DNA of 64,000 nt from Kiritimatiellota bacterium (lineage in GTDB: Bacteria; Verrucomicrobiota; Lentisphaeria; Oligosphaerales; JAADHN01): positions 1-64,000 of the forward strand of contig JAADHN010000057.1 in the NCBI GenBank assembly GCA_013151865.1, written 5' to 3'. The notes beneath the pieces are model-generated. The model ran no database searches. It saw only the letters and a list, made by a program, of their open reading frames with translations, and was not told the origin of the DNA. Made by a program: the position numbers and the translations under genes. Numbering within the stretch: the stretch's first letter is position 1; each line of letters starts with the position of its first letter. This document shows, piece after piece, positions 9,474 to 18,316 of this stretch.

Positions 9474-9516
9474 CGACGCCTGTCTGGGCGCCCGGACGAC
9501 GGGAGAAGACCGCGAA

Positions 9517-11325
9517 ATGAGACGCCCCAAAACTGTTTTCCGAGTCCTTGCCTACCCGTTCATCGCCGTGGTCGTCCTGACTGCCGGGGCCTCCTTGTGG
9601 TTTTCCACGAACGCAGTGCGGCGGTTCTATTACGATGAAACCCGGGACGAACTGCGGGCCCTGGCCGAAATCGCGGCCAAGGAGCTGCCGGCCCGGATCG
9701 AGGCATCCGGCGTCGAGAACGCCGACGCGTTTTGCAAGGATACGGCCCGGCGCATCGCGCATCGACGAACGCGTTTTACCGTGGTCCGCCTGGACGGCCG
9801 GGTGGTCGGGGATTCCGAGCGAGACCCGGCCGAAATGGTCAATCACGCGGACCGACCGGAAATACGCCAGGCGCTGCGCTCCCTGAGTTACGGGACGCGC
9901 GTACGTTACAGCACCACCCTGCATATGCCCATGATGTACGTAGCCGTGCCGTTGTATGTCCACAAGCGGCTGTTCGGCGTGGTGCGAGCGTCGCGCCCGC
10001 TCCAACGCATTGGACGGGCGGTGCGGGCGCTCATGCTGGACCTGGCCCTGGGAGGCGCCACGGCGGCGGCGGCCTGCGCCGTGATCGCCCTGCTATTCAC
10101 CCGCCGGGTCAGCGCGCCCCTGCAGGACATGCGCGAAGGGGCCGAAGAACTGGCGCACGGTCGTCTGGACGTACGCTTGGCCGAGCCTGACATCATCGAG
10201 GTCGCTCTCGCCGTACGCGCCATGAACACCATGGCGGAACGGTTGCAGACCTACCTGCGCGATCTCCGGCGCGAGCGAAACGAACTCGATGCAGTCCTGC
10301 GCGGTATGGCAGAGGGTGTGGTGGCTCTGGACGACGAGGGACGTATCGTCTTGATTAATGACGCCGCCTGCCGGATGCTCGGGATACCCGCCTCCGACGT
10401 CCGCGGGAAAACGCTGTTCGAATGCACGCGTATCGCCGGTTTGGCGCGAGTGCTCGACCAACTGCGGGCCGGTCCCGGCGAGGTCCGCAGCGAAGTCGAG
10501 GTGCCCGGCGAAAAGCAACGAATCTTGAACGTGCACGCCGGTGTCCTGGCCCGAGAATCGGGCGCCGGTGCTGTGCTCGTATTCAGCGATGTCACCGATC
10601 TGCGCCGCCTCGAGCAGGTGCGAAAGGATTTCGTGGCCAACGTGTCCCATGAGTTACGGACCCCGCTGACCTCGTTGCGAGGCTACATCGAAACCCTGCG
10701 GGATGGCGCCATTGATCGCCCCGAAGACGCGCGGCCCTTCCTTGAGGTGCTCGACCGTCAGACCTCCAGACTGCAGGCCATCGTCGAAGACCTGCTGCTC
10801 CTCTCCCGTCTCGAGCGGGACGAAGCCGAAGGACGCATCGACCGCCGCGAGGGCCCGCTCTTGCCGTTGATCCGGGATGCGGTTTGCGCGGTTCAGCCAC
10901 AGGCTGAAGCAGCCGGCGTCGCTTTGCAGGTGCAATGCCCCGAAAATTTGCGGGCGGACGTCGCGGCGGGATTGATTCGACAGGCCGTGGTGAATCTACT
11001 GGACAACGCCGTGAAATACAGCCCGGCTGGATCGAGGGTCGACATCGAGGTCGACGCCCACGCCGACGAAATCGTCCTGCGTGTGCGCGACTGCGGCTGC
11101 GGCATTCCGAGGCGGCATTTGTCCCGGATTTTCGAGCGGTTCTATCGGGTGGACAAGGCCCGCAGCCGAGACCGGGGCGGAACGGGATTGGGCTTGTCGA
11201 TCGTCAAGCACATCGCCCGACTCCACGGGGGTCGGGTGACTGTGGAAAGCGTCCCGGGCAGCGGCAGCACGTTTGCGATCATTCTGCCGCGCTGCGGGGG
11301 CATGACGCGACACAAGCAGGGGTGA
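9517..11325 (+). CDS. phoR: Phosphate sensor histidine kinase PhoR
   Basis: A 602-aa kinase: a membrane helix near 10-30, an extracytoplasmic sensor region to about 165, a second helix near 172-195, HAMP (195-250), PAS (255-360), HisKA with His378 in VSHELRTPLTSLRGY, then HATPase motifs LLDNAVKYSP (N box), DCGCGIP and GGTGLGLSIVKHI. It autophosphorylates and passes phosphate to PhoB. The large periplasmic loop, longer than in E. coli PhoR, resembles the Gram-positive and PVC-type layout. It follows phoB by 43 bp and ends the operon, convergent with the esterase. Confidence 0.93.
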   Translation: MRRPKTVFRVLAYPFIAVVVLTAGASLWFSTNAVRRFYYDETRDELRALAEIAAKELPARIEASGVENADAFCKDTARRIAHRRTRFTVVRLDGRVVGDSERDPAEMVNHADRPEIRQALRSLSYGTRVRYSTTLHMPMMYVAVPLYVHKRLFGVVRASRPLQRIGRAVRALMLDLALGGATAAAACAVIALLFTRRVSAPLQDMREGAEELAHGRLDVRLAEPDIIEVALAVRAMNTMAERLQTYLRDLRRERNELDAVLRGMAEGVVALDDEGRIVLINDAACRMLGIPASDVRGKTLFECTRIAGLARVLDQLRAGPGEVRSEVEVPGEKQRILNVHAGVLARESGAGAVLVFSDVTDLRRLEQVRKDFVANVSHELRTPLTSLRGYIETLRDGAIDRPEDARPFLEVLDRQTSRLQAIVEDLLLLSRLERDEAEGRIDRREGPLLPLIRDAVCAVQPQAEAAGVALQVQCPENLRADVAAGLIRQAVVNLLDNAVKYSPAGSRVDIEVDAHADEIVLRVRDCGCGIPRRHLSRIFERFYRVDKARSRDRGGTGLGLSIVKHIARLHGGRVTVESVPGSGSTFAIILPRCGGMTRHKQG

Positions 11326-11400
11326 CGGCCGCTGACCGATATGCGCCAGTGCATCATGCCGGGGACGTTGACGGCCGGCGCGCCGACACGGTGGGAAGAT

Positions 11401-13398
11401 TCATTCCTCCCGGTCCAGGCATTTGAGCGGAATACCGAGGGCACGTAAGTGGGGGCGGAGGGCCTCCGGGTCCCAAACCTCCATCTGGCTGTTCCATGGC
11501 GCCAGGATACGCAACCGTTTGCGAAGGAGCGCCCGAAAACAATCCGGCAAGTCGAATTGCCTGAGTTGCCCCGGGGCCATGGCACTCAAAGGCCAGCTTT
11601 GGACCGGGGTCTGGGTGAGTTCGTAAAACGAGAGCAAAGCGTTCTTCAACGTAACACGTGTAACCAGGGGATGCAGCAGGGCAGCGAATGCGGCGGTCAG
11701 GGCGCCCAACCCACGCCCTGCCAGATGGACTTCCCCACATCCCTCGGCCGCGAGCAGGTCGAGCACCGTCAGCAGGTCGAGCGTTCTTCGCCCCAGACAT
11801 GGTCGGCCCAGCATCAATCCATAACTGGCGTAGAAATAATCGTTGCCGTAAGGGGCGAAAAAGTCCGTGTCATTGCAAGTGAGGGCCCGAGTCTGCCCTA
11901 TTCCCCGCACGTCCACGGCAAAAAGGAAATCGGGGGCCATGGGCGTTTCGCCCGCAGTCACATCCTGTACCGAAGACAAGTGCGGCACATAGACCACGCA
12001 TTTCTCGGGCGGCGCCAAGCGAAAAAAAGTTTCCGGCCCGAACGCATGACAGATCGCCTGGATCCCCGGCTCGGTCTCGACGGCGAACACACTGTGCTGT
12101 GCGTACGGCGGCGCGTCGCGGCCCCGGTTGCGGAGTATCCGATAGTGGGGGACCTGGCGCTGGCGCGGCAAGGCCAGCACACGCCGGAGGAGGTGCGGCA
12201 GGCGGTCGGCCGGCTTCGGCCGACGGCGGGCGGCAATCCGCCGGGCCGCTTCGGCCGTGATGTCGAAAACCCGAACGGCCTGACCGGTTTTCCAAACCTG
12301 CCCCTCGGGCGTGCAGGACAAGTCTTCGGGAGATTCGACGCGGAGATCCATTTCCACGGGCTCGGCGTCCACCCCGGCCACTTCGTTGAAGAAACGATAC
12401 ATGGCCTGCCGATTGTGCGCGGAGTAGCCATGATTCCCGGGGCCGATGAAAAGCCGAACCCGGTCTTCGCACCCGAGAACAGCGTACACCCGGCGCAACT
12501 CGTCGAACGCCTCGCGCAGTCCCCGACAGTCGAAAAAGTCGTTCCTCTGCCCGAGCAGCAGCGTCGGCCGCGGAGCATGGGCCACGAAGAAATCCGCCAT
12601 GTCCAACCCGAGTCGGAGAATATCCGGCGGTATCTGCTCCGAGTCGGCGGGCAATTCGTTCTCGAGGTTGCGCAGAAACGTGGTGACGAAGCAGCTCGGG
12701 GCCGCCATAGTGAAACGGTCGTCGAAGGCGGTTAGATAGGTGGTAAGCGTGCCGCCGCCCGAATTCCCGGTCACTCCGACGCGCTCGGGGTCCGTCTCCG
12801 GTCGGGAGAGCAAATAATCGAGGCCCCGAATCCCGTCCCACACCCGCCAATTGCCCAGGAACCCCCCGATCAGCCGCATCTGATTGCCCATCATGTTGTG
12901 TTCCTGGCAACAGCCGACCGGGTGCCGCACACCCTCCGGCAGAGGGTACTGGACCCTCTCGCCCTGGCTGATCGGATCATAGAGGAGCACCACCCATCCC
13001 TGGCGGGCAAGCTGCTGGGCAAACGCTTGGTACGCAGGCGCCGCCTTGCCGATCATGGAGTGTCCACAGGCCCCCAAAACACACGGAAACGGCCCGTCGC
13101 CCCGTCTTGGAATGTAAAGGTTCGCCGTCACGGGGAAGTCGGGGCGACTCTCGAACATCACCTTTTCGATCGCATACTCGGGCCGGAGCAGGGAACCGGT
13201 GATGCGCGCATTGAGCGGCGTTCGCTCCGGAAACGGACCGAAACTGCGGACCAGACGGGCTCGGACGTGCTCCCGGAGCGCCCGGACTTGTTCCGGAGTA
13301 CTCAGGGCGACCCGCCGACGCGCCCGCGCCGCAGACCGCCGCCGGACTCGGCTCACGTAGTATTCCTGGAGCATGTGCGGATAAAGGTGTTCGAGCAT
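11401..13398 (-). CDS. Tandem alpha/beta-hydrolase (acetylxylan-esterase-like), second site degenerate
   Basis: A 665-aa protein without a clear signal peptide. Residues about 70-350 form an alpha/beta-hydrolase of the carbohydrate-esterase/dienelactone type: the nucleophile is Ser213 in GVTGNSGGG, an acidic residue follows in the THLLLGQRNDFFD-like stretch, and a His in GPGNHGYSA. This half resembles bacterial acetylxylan esterases and the CE15-like hydrolases of PVC bacteria. The C-terminal half (about 400-665) has a second hydrolase-like fold, but its elbow reads GRGLG (561-565), with Gly where Ser is expected. AGGAG at 13407-13411 (minus strand) supports the ATG. The substrate is probably an acylated polysaccharide, by context. 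Confidence 0.78.
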   Translation of the reverse strand: MLEHLYPHMLQEYYVSRVRRRSAARARRRVALSTPEQVRALREHVRARLVRSFGPFPERTPLNARITGSLLRPEYAIEKVMFESRPDFPVTANLYIPRRGDGPFPCVLGACGHSMIGKAAPAYQAFAQQLARQGWVVLLYDPISQGERVQYPLPEGVRHPVGCCQEHNMMGNQMRLIGGFLGNWRVWDGIRGLDYLLSRPETDPERVGVTGNSGGGTLTTYLTAFDDRFTMAAPSCFVTTFLRNLENELPADSEQIPPDILRLGLDMADFFVAHAPRPTLLLGQRNDFFDCRGLREAFDELRRVYAVLGCEDRVRLFIGPGNHGYSAHNRQAMYRFFNEVAGVDAEPVEMDLRVESPEDLSCTPEGQVWKTGQAVRVFDITAEAARRIAARRRPKPADRLPHLLRRVLALPRQRQVPHYRILRNRGRDAPPYAQHSVFAVETEPGIQAICHAFGPETFFRLAPPEKCVVYVPHLSSVQDVTAGETPMAPDFLFAVDVRGIGQTRALTCNDTDFFAPYGNDYFYASYGLMLGRPCLGRRTLDLLTVLDLLAAEGCGEVHLAGRGLGALTAAFAALLHPLVTRVTLKNALLSFYELTQTPVQSWPLSAMAPGQLRQFDLPDCFRALLRKRLRILAPWNSQMEVWDPEALRPHLRALGIPLKCLDREE

Positions 13399-13988
13399 GG
13401 CGCGCGCTCCTTCGACCCGTTACTCCTCAAGGCCCCTGTCCCCACGGCCGTGCGACAAGAGACAACCAAAACCCGCAAGACCGTCACGCAGCCCGGGAGA
13501 GAAACCGGAAACGGACTGCGCAACGATCCGCCGGGCCTGACTCCGACCCCAAAGGCGCCCGGGCCATCTCCCGGCGGGACCGTGCGGCCCGGCCCCGCCA
13601 GTATGACAACACTGGAAGATACTCCGGGTCCCCAGCGTGTCAAGCAGTGCTCGAACCGGCCTGCGCAGAACCTTGCCGGAGGCGCCAAGCCCCTGGAATT
13701 CGTGGCGGGTCCTTCCTTGCTCCGGAGCCGTCGAGGCGTATATTGGCCGCACCTCTCCGACGGTCGCCCTCGCCGACCGGCACGGAAACACGGCGCGTCG
13801 CAGACTCGTCCGGGGAATTCACGGAGCCGACGGACGCGCCCGCGGTCCAAGTTCTTCCGGACCACGACGACCCGGGCGAAGGCTGACGTGACGGCGGAAG
13901 GAGGAAGCGGGACAGCCGATCCACGGCCGCCACACCCGCTCTCCCATCTCCGTTGAAAAACCGAAGCAGACACAACAGGAGCGGGACC
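13399..13988. other. Divergent intergenic region with no supportable gene
   Basis: 590 bp separate the esterase and the sugar-binding lipoprotein. Open frames here on both strands have Pro/Arg/Gly-rich, unnatural translations and no ribosome-binding site or family motif. Apart from the promoter candidate at 13717-13744, I see nothing in it. Confidence 0.5.
13717..13744 (+). promoter_or_regulatory. Candidate promoter for the sugar-binding lipoprotein
   Basis: TTGCTC (13717-13722) and TATATT (13739-13744) are separated by 16 bp, a reasonable sigma-70 arrangement. It would give a leader of about 240 nt. Confidence 0.3.
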
Positions 13989-15002
13989 ATGAAAAAAATG
14001 GTGTTGTCGGGGAGTTTGGCGCTGGCGTTGGCGTTGGCCGCTTCGGGATGCCGCAGAAAGACGACCGCACCGTCCACACAAACGCCCCAGGCGAGGCCGA
14101 AACAGCAGCAACCGCAGATCGCAGTGATTCCGAAAGGGACCACCCACGTTTTTTGGCAGTCGGTCCACGCCGGCGCGGCCAAGGCGGCCCACGACCTGGG
14201 GTGCCGTATTTTCTGGAACGGCCCGGCCACCGAAGGGCAGCGCGAAGCCCAATTCAAGGTCGTCGAAGACATGATCGCCCGCGGAGTGGACGCCATTGTC
14301 CTGGCCCCCCTGGATTCGAAGGCCCTGGTCCCGGCCATCCACCGTGCCGTGAAGGCCGGAATTCCCGTGGTCATCATGGATTCCGCAGCCGAGACCGATG
14401 AATACGTCTCTTTCGTGGCCACCGACAACTACACGGGCGGTGTGAAGGCGGCCGACGCCCTGGCCGGACTCCTCGGCGGCAAGGGTCGCGTATTGCTCGT
14501 GCGATACAATCCGGGCAGCGCCAGCACCACCAAGCGCGAAAACGGATTCGAAGAAACTCTGGCCAAAAAATACCCCGGCATGAAAATCGTGGCCGCCGAA
14601 TACGGCAAGACAACCGTCGCCAGCGCGTTGGCAGTAGTCGAAGACATGCTCGCCAAAGTCCCTGACTTCGACGGACTCTTCGCCTGCAACGAATCCACGG
14701 CGGTCGGTGCGCTGCGCGCTCTCAAGAACCATAAACTGGCCGGCAAGGTCCGATTCGTGGCTTTCGATGCCAGTCCAACATTGGTTGATGGACTTAAGGC
14801 CGGGGAAATCGACGCGCTCGTCGCCCAAAACCCGTTCAAGATGGGATATGAAGCCACCAAGGCCGCCTACGACAAGATCGCGGGCAAGAACGTCGAACGC
14901 CGCATCGATACCGGAGTCACGGTCGTGACGCGGGACAACCTCACCGACCCGACCGTCGCGCCGTTGCTCGATATCCAGATGGTCAAGAAATGGCTCCAGT
15001 GA
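13989..15002 (+). CDS. Sugar ABC transporter substrate-binding lipoprotein
   Basis: A 337-aa lipoprotein: signal MKKMVLSGSLALALALAASGC with the lipobox AASGC, lipidated at Cys21. The rest is the periplasmic-binding-protein family 4 fold of ribose/xylose/galactose-type importers, with IAVIPKGTTHVFWQSVHAGAA, the DAIVLAPLDSKALVPAIHRAV hinge region, VVIMDSAAETD and LFACNESTAVGALRAL. It would bind a sugar or sugar-like ligand outside the inner membrane. AGGAG at 13977-13981 fixes the ATG at 13989; an upstream ATG in frame at 13953 would hide the lipobox. No permease or ATPase is adjacent. The nearest ATPase of the right type is at 37.5 kb. Confidence 0.88.
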   Translation: MKKMVLSGSLALALALAASGCRRKTTAPSTQTPQARPKQQQPQIAVIPKGTTHVFWQSVHAGAAKAAHDLGCRIFWNGPATEGQREAQFKVVEDMIARGVDAIVLAPLDSKALVPAIHRAVKAGIPVVIMDSAAETDEYVSFVATDNYTGGVKAADALAGLLGGKGRVLLVRYNPGSASTTKRENGFEETLAKKYPGMKIVAAEYGKTTVASALAVVEDMLAKVPDFDGLFACNESTAVGALRALKNHKLAGKVRFVAFDASPTLVDGLKAGEIDALVAQNPFKMGYEATKAAYDKIAGKNVERRIDTGVTVVTRDNLTDPTVAPLLDIQMVKKWLQ

Positions 15003-15164
15003 CCCCAGCGCCGTTTCCGCGATCTGAGTCGGTCGCGTTTGCCGACAGGTGCCGGCCTTGTCCGGCGATGCCGGGGGAAGAACCCCGGAACGCCCCCAAA
15101 CACAGCAACCGCAACAGGGACGCCTCACGGATCGTCCCGGACTAGCCCGGACGATTCTGCGGAG

Positions 15165-15211
15165 TCTGGCAATTCTCCGACGCTCCCGACTGTTTCGAGA
15201 TGATGACTATG
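15165..15211 (+). repeat. Leader module of the dispersed repeat, ending at the sulfatase start codon
   Basis: The 17-base block GCTCCCGACTGTTTCGA also occurs, reverse complemented, at 41065-41081. The flanking bases also match (CTGG.A.TTC.CC). The copy runs into GAG-N9-ATG, with the ATG being the sulfatase start at 15209, the same layout as upstream of the alcohol dehydrogenase gene. Confidence 0.55.
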
Positions 15212-16663
15212 CCGAAACGCCCGAACATCCTGATCTTCATGACCGACCACCAGCGCGGCGACACGGTCCTTTCCGAGCATCCGGCCCGCACTCCGAACGT
15301 CGAGCGCCTCGCCCGCGAAGGAGTGACGTTCAGCGAAACTTTTTGTCCAAGCCCGCACTGCTGCCCGGCACGGGCCACGTTCTTCTCCGGACTCTATCCC
15401 AGCAGGCACGGTGTGTGGAACAATATCTGCAACGGCCAGCGCCTCAGTCGCGGCCTGAAACCTGGCGTGAAGCTGTTCTCAGACTACCTGGCGCCGGCAG
15501 ACTACCGGTGCGTATTTGCCGGCAAGTGGCACGTGTCGATCGACGAAGGCCCCGCCGATCACGGTTGGGAAGAGCGTATGGCCAGCGCCGCCGGCGAAGC
15601 CCATCACGGAACCACCTGGGAACGCTGGCAGCAACTGGCCGAAAGCGCCGATGATTTGACGGCCACCCGCGGCGAGGGCGAAATCCTGCGCCCCGGTTGG
15701 GGCGTTTATCGCCTGTACGGGACGCAGCCGCGAGAGAAGATGGGGCATGACAACCGCATGATCGAAACGGCCGAGAGCGCCCTGTCGGAACTCTTGGCCG
15801 GCGACCGGCCCTGGTGCCTCTTCGCCGGCGCCATCGGCCCTCACGACCCCTACTTCGTCCCACAGGAATACCTCGACTTGTACGACATTGAGGACGTCCC
15901 GCTGCCCCCCAGTTACGCCGACGAAATGAGCGATAAACCCCGCGTCGTCCAGCGAATGCGGCGACAGCTCTGGGACCAGCTAAGCGAACGCGAGGTCCGC
16001 GAGGGCATCCGTCATTTTTGGGCATACTGCACGTATCTGGACGATCTTTTCGGGCGCTTGCTCGACCGACTCGACCGCAGCGGACAGCGGGACAACACCT
16101 TGGTGCTCTACACCTCCGACCACGGAGACTACTGCGGCGACCACGGCCTGTTTGCCAAAGGCATTCCTTGTTACCGCGGGGCCTACCACGTGCCGGCTGT
16201 CGTCCGTTGGCCGGCGCGTATTCCCACCCCGGGCCGGCGTGTGGATGCCCCGGTCTCGCTTGCGGACTTCGCGCCGACCTTCCTCGACGCCGCCGGACTC
16301 ACCGCGGACCAACGGTTCACCGGGCAAAGCCTCGTCCCCTTCCTGGACGGCTCGGTCCCGGCCTCCTGGCGCGACGCCGTCTTCACCCAATGCAACGGTG
16401 TGGAACTGTATTACAGCCAACGCTCTGTCGCAACGCGACACTGGAAGTACGTATTCAATGGGTTCGACGAGGACGAACTGTACGACCTGCAAGACGATCC
16501 TCACGAAATCCACAATCGAGCGGGCGATCCCGGCTTGACCGAAGTCCGGCGAAACCTGATGCGCCAGCTCTGGAGATTCGCCCGCGATGAGGACGATTCG
16601 ATGGTCAACGGCTATATCACCGTCGGGTTGGCCCCTTGGGGGCCGGCGGAGGCATTCCGGTAA
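15209..16663 (+). CDS. Family S1 sulfatase
   Basis: A 484-aa formylglycine-dependent sulfatase. The N-terminal metal site is NILIFMTDHQRGD and the maturation motif is C-C-P-A-R within HCCPARATFFSGLYPSRHG, where the first Cys is converted to formylglycine. Further hallmarks are LFAGKWHVS-like (CVFAGKWHVSID) and VLYTSDHGDYCGDHG. No signal peptide is visible, so it may act in the cytoplasm or be exported by another route. Start: ATG at 15209, with GAG nine bases upstream; ATGs at 15200 and 15203 are in frame and possible. Substrate is unknown; the family hydrolyses sulfate esters of polysaccharides or their fragments. No maturase is seen nearby. Confidence 0.9.
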   Translation: MPKRPNILIFMTDHQRGDTVLSEHPARTPNVERLAREGVTFSETFCPSPHCCPARATFFSGLYPSRHGVWNNICNGQRLSRGLKPGVKLFSDYLAPADYRCVFAGKWHVSIDEGPADHGWEERMASAAGEAHHGTTWERWQQLAESADDLTATRGEGEILRPGWGVYRLYGTQPREKMGHDNRMIETAESALSELLAGDRPWCLFAGAIGPHDPYFVPQEYLDLYDIEDVPLPPSYADEMSDKPRVVQRMRRQLWDQLSEREVREGIRHFWAYCTYLDDLFGRLLDRLDRSGQRDNTLVLYTSDHGDYCGDHGLFAKGIPCYRGAYHVPAVVRWPARIPTPGRRVDAPVSLADFAPTFLDAAGLTADQRFTGQSLVPFLDGSVPASWRDAVFTQCNGVELYYSQRSVATRHWKYVFNGFDEDELYDLQDDPHEIHNRAGDPGLTEVRRNLMRQLWRFARDEDDSMVNGYITVGLAPWGPAEAFR

Positions 16664-16780
16664 CGCCTGTCCGCCCGGCATTCGTTTTGTTTCGGGAACC
16701 GAAGACCGAGAACACGTGGCGTCCCAATCGGGATCTGTGAGCGGAGGGAGAGGGCGGACACCGGCTGAAAGGGCCTGTTT

Positions 16781-18301
16781 GTGAATTTCGACGAACTGCG
16801 CAAGATGGCGTTCCTGGCCTTGGAACGCGGACCGGACGGCGTATTCTGGCTCGATGAATCGGGGACGTTCCTGCATGTGAACGAGACCGGTGCTCGTTAT
16901 CTTCGCACCACGCCCGAAGCACTGGTCGGAACCAACGTCCGCAGCATTATGCGCCAGCCGACGGAACAACAATGGACCGAGTACTTTCGGAGACTGACCA
17001 ACGGCGAGACGCTCGAGATCGACGAACTGGCGCTCCGGGAGGACCGTGGGACGTTCCCGGTCGAAGTCCGCGCCTGGCAGGTGAATGAAGCCGGCCGGGC
17101 CCTTATCCTGGCTCTGCTGCGGGACATTTCCGAGAAGAAATCACTCGAGGCCCAACTCCTTCACTCTCAAAAAATGGAAGCGCTCGGCCGGCTCGCAGGC
17201 GGCGTGGTCCACGACTTCAACAACCTGCTCACCGCGCTCAACGGCTACACGGACCTCGCTCTCGGGTCCGTCCCGGAAAACACGCCCCTGGCTGAAGATC
17301 TGGGGGAGATGCGCCGCATTCTGGACTCGGGCACCGAACTGATCCAACAGTTGCGCGCCTTCGGCAGCCGGGAAGAATGCGAAATGCGCACGGTCGACTT
17401 GAACCACGTCGTACGGAACCTCGAAAAGATGCTGCGACGGTTGCTGGGTGAAGGCGTCACGGTGTCCACTTGCCTGGACGCCGATCCCGCCACGATCCGA
17501 GCGGACTCGGGCCAGATCGGCCAAGTGCTGGTCAACCTCGCAGTGAACGCCCGGGACGCGATGGAGGGCCGGGGACGCCTGGTCGTCGAAACCCGAAACA
17601 TGGTGCTCGATGAAGCCTGCGCTCGACGCCACCCGGGGGCCGAGCCGGGCGAATACATCCAGATCGCCGTCACCGATACCGGCTGCGGTATGACGGACGA
17701 AGTGCGCACTCGGATTTTCGAACCCTTTTTCACCACGAAAAAGGCCCAGGGCGGCACCGGGCTGGGCTTGGCGACCACATTCGGCATCATCCGCCGACAC
17801 GGAGGCACGATTTGGGCGTACAGCGAACCGGACAAAGGCACGACATTCAAAGTCTTTTTCCCACTTCTGCGGGATGGAGACGACGCCGACACCGACTCGG
17901 AAGCCGGCAACGCCCCGCCGGCGCCCGCCGCCGGCGGGGAAACCGTCCTGATCGTCGAGGACGACCAGTATCTTCGTCTGATGTTCAAGGAAATGCTCGG
18001 TCGGGAAGGGTATAACGTGGTTCTGGCCGCGCACCCGGATGAAGCCGAGGCGTGGGCCGCACGGAACACGGAGGCGATCCACCTGGTGATCGCGGACGTG
18101 GTCCTGCCGGGACGCAACGGCCGGGAACTCGTGGAAAGGCTCGCCCGGAAACGCCCGAACTTGCGCGTCCTTTACATGTCGGGGTACGCCAACCGGGCCA
18201 TTCAACACCTGGGCGTGCTCGAACCGGGCATGGACTTCATTCAAAAGCCGTTCTCGCGTGAAGAACTGCTGGCCAAAGTCCGGGAAATCCTCGATCAGTG
18301 A
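16781..18301 (+). CDS. Soluble hybrid histidine kinase (PAS-HisKA-HATPase-REC)
   Basis: A 506-aa protein with no membrane segment. A PAS domain occupies residues 1-120 (DGVFWLDESGTFLHVNETG). HisKA has its His in GGVVHDFNNLLTALNGY. HATPase motifs are LVNLAVNARDAM, DTGCGM and GGTGLGLATTFGIIRRHGG. A Pro/Ala linker leads to a C-terminal receiver (about 385-506) with the phospho-acceptor Asp in LVIADVVLPGRNG and Lys in FIQKPFS. The order resembles NtrB-like hybrid kinases common in Deltaproteobacteria and PVC bacteria. The start is a GTG with GAAAGGG upstream. No output regulator is adjacent, so its partner is unknown. Confidence 0.92.
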   Translation: MNFDELRKMAFLALERGPDGVFWLDESGTFLHVNETGARYLRTTPEALVGTNVRSIMRQPTEQQWTEYFRRLTNGETLEIDELALREDRGTFPVEVRAWQVNEAGRALILALLRDISEKKSLEAQLLHSQKMEALGRLAGGVVHDFNNLLTALNGYTDLALGSVPENTPLAEDLGEMRRILDSGTELIQQLRAFGSREECEMRTVDLNHVVRNLEKMLRRLLGEGVTVSTCLDADPATIRADSGQIGQVLVNLAVNARDAMEGRGRLVVETRNMVLDEACARRHPGAEPGEYIQIAVTDTGCGMTDEVRTRIFEPFFTTKKAQGGTGLGLATTFGIIRRHGGTIWAYSEPDKGTTFKVFFPLLRDGDDADTDSEAGNAPPAPAAGGETVLIVEDDQYLRLMFKEMLGREGYNVVLAAHPDEAEAWAARNTEAIHLVIADVVLPGRNGRELVERLARKRPNLRVLYMSGYANRAIQHLGVLEPGMDFIQKPFSREELLAKVREILDQ

Positions 18302-18316
18302 GTCCCCCGGCGTCCG

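Noticed and set aside
13353-15128. 591-codon minus-strand frame over the sugar-binding lipoprotein
   Set aside because: It runs antisense through a well-supported lipoprotein and also through intergenic DNA, without motifs or a ribosome site.
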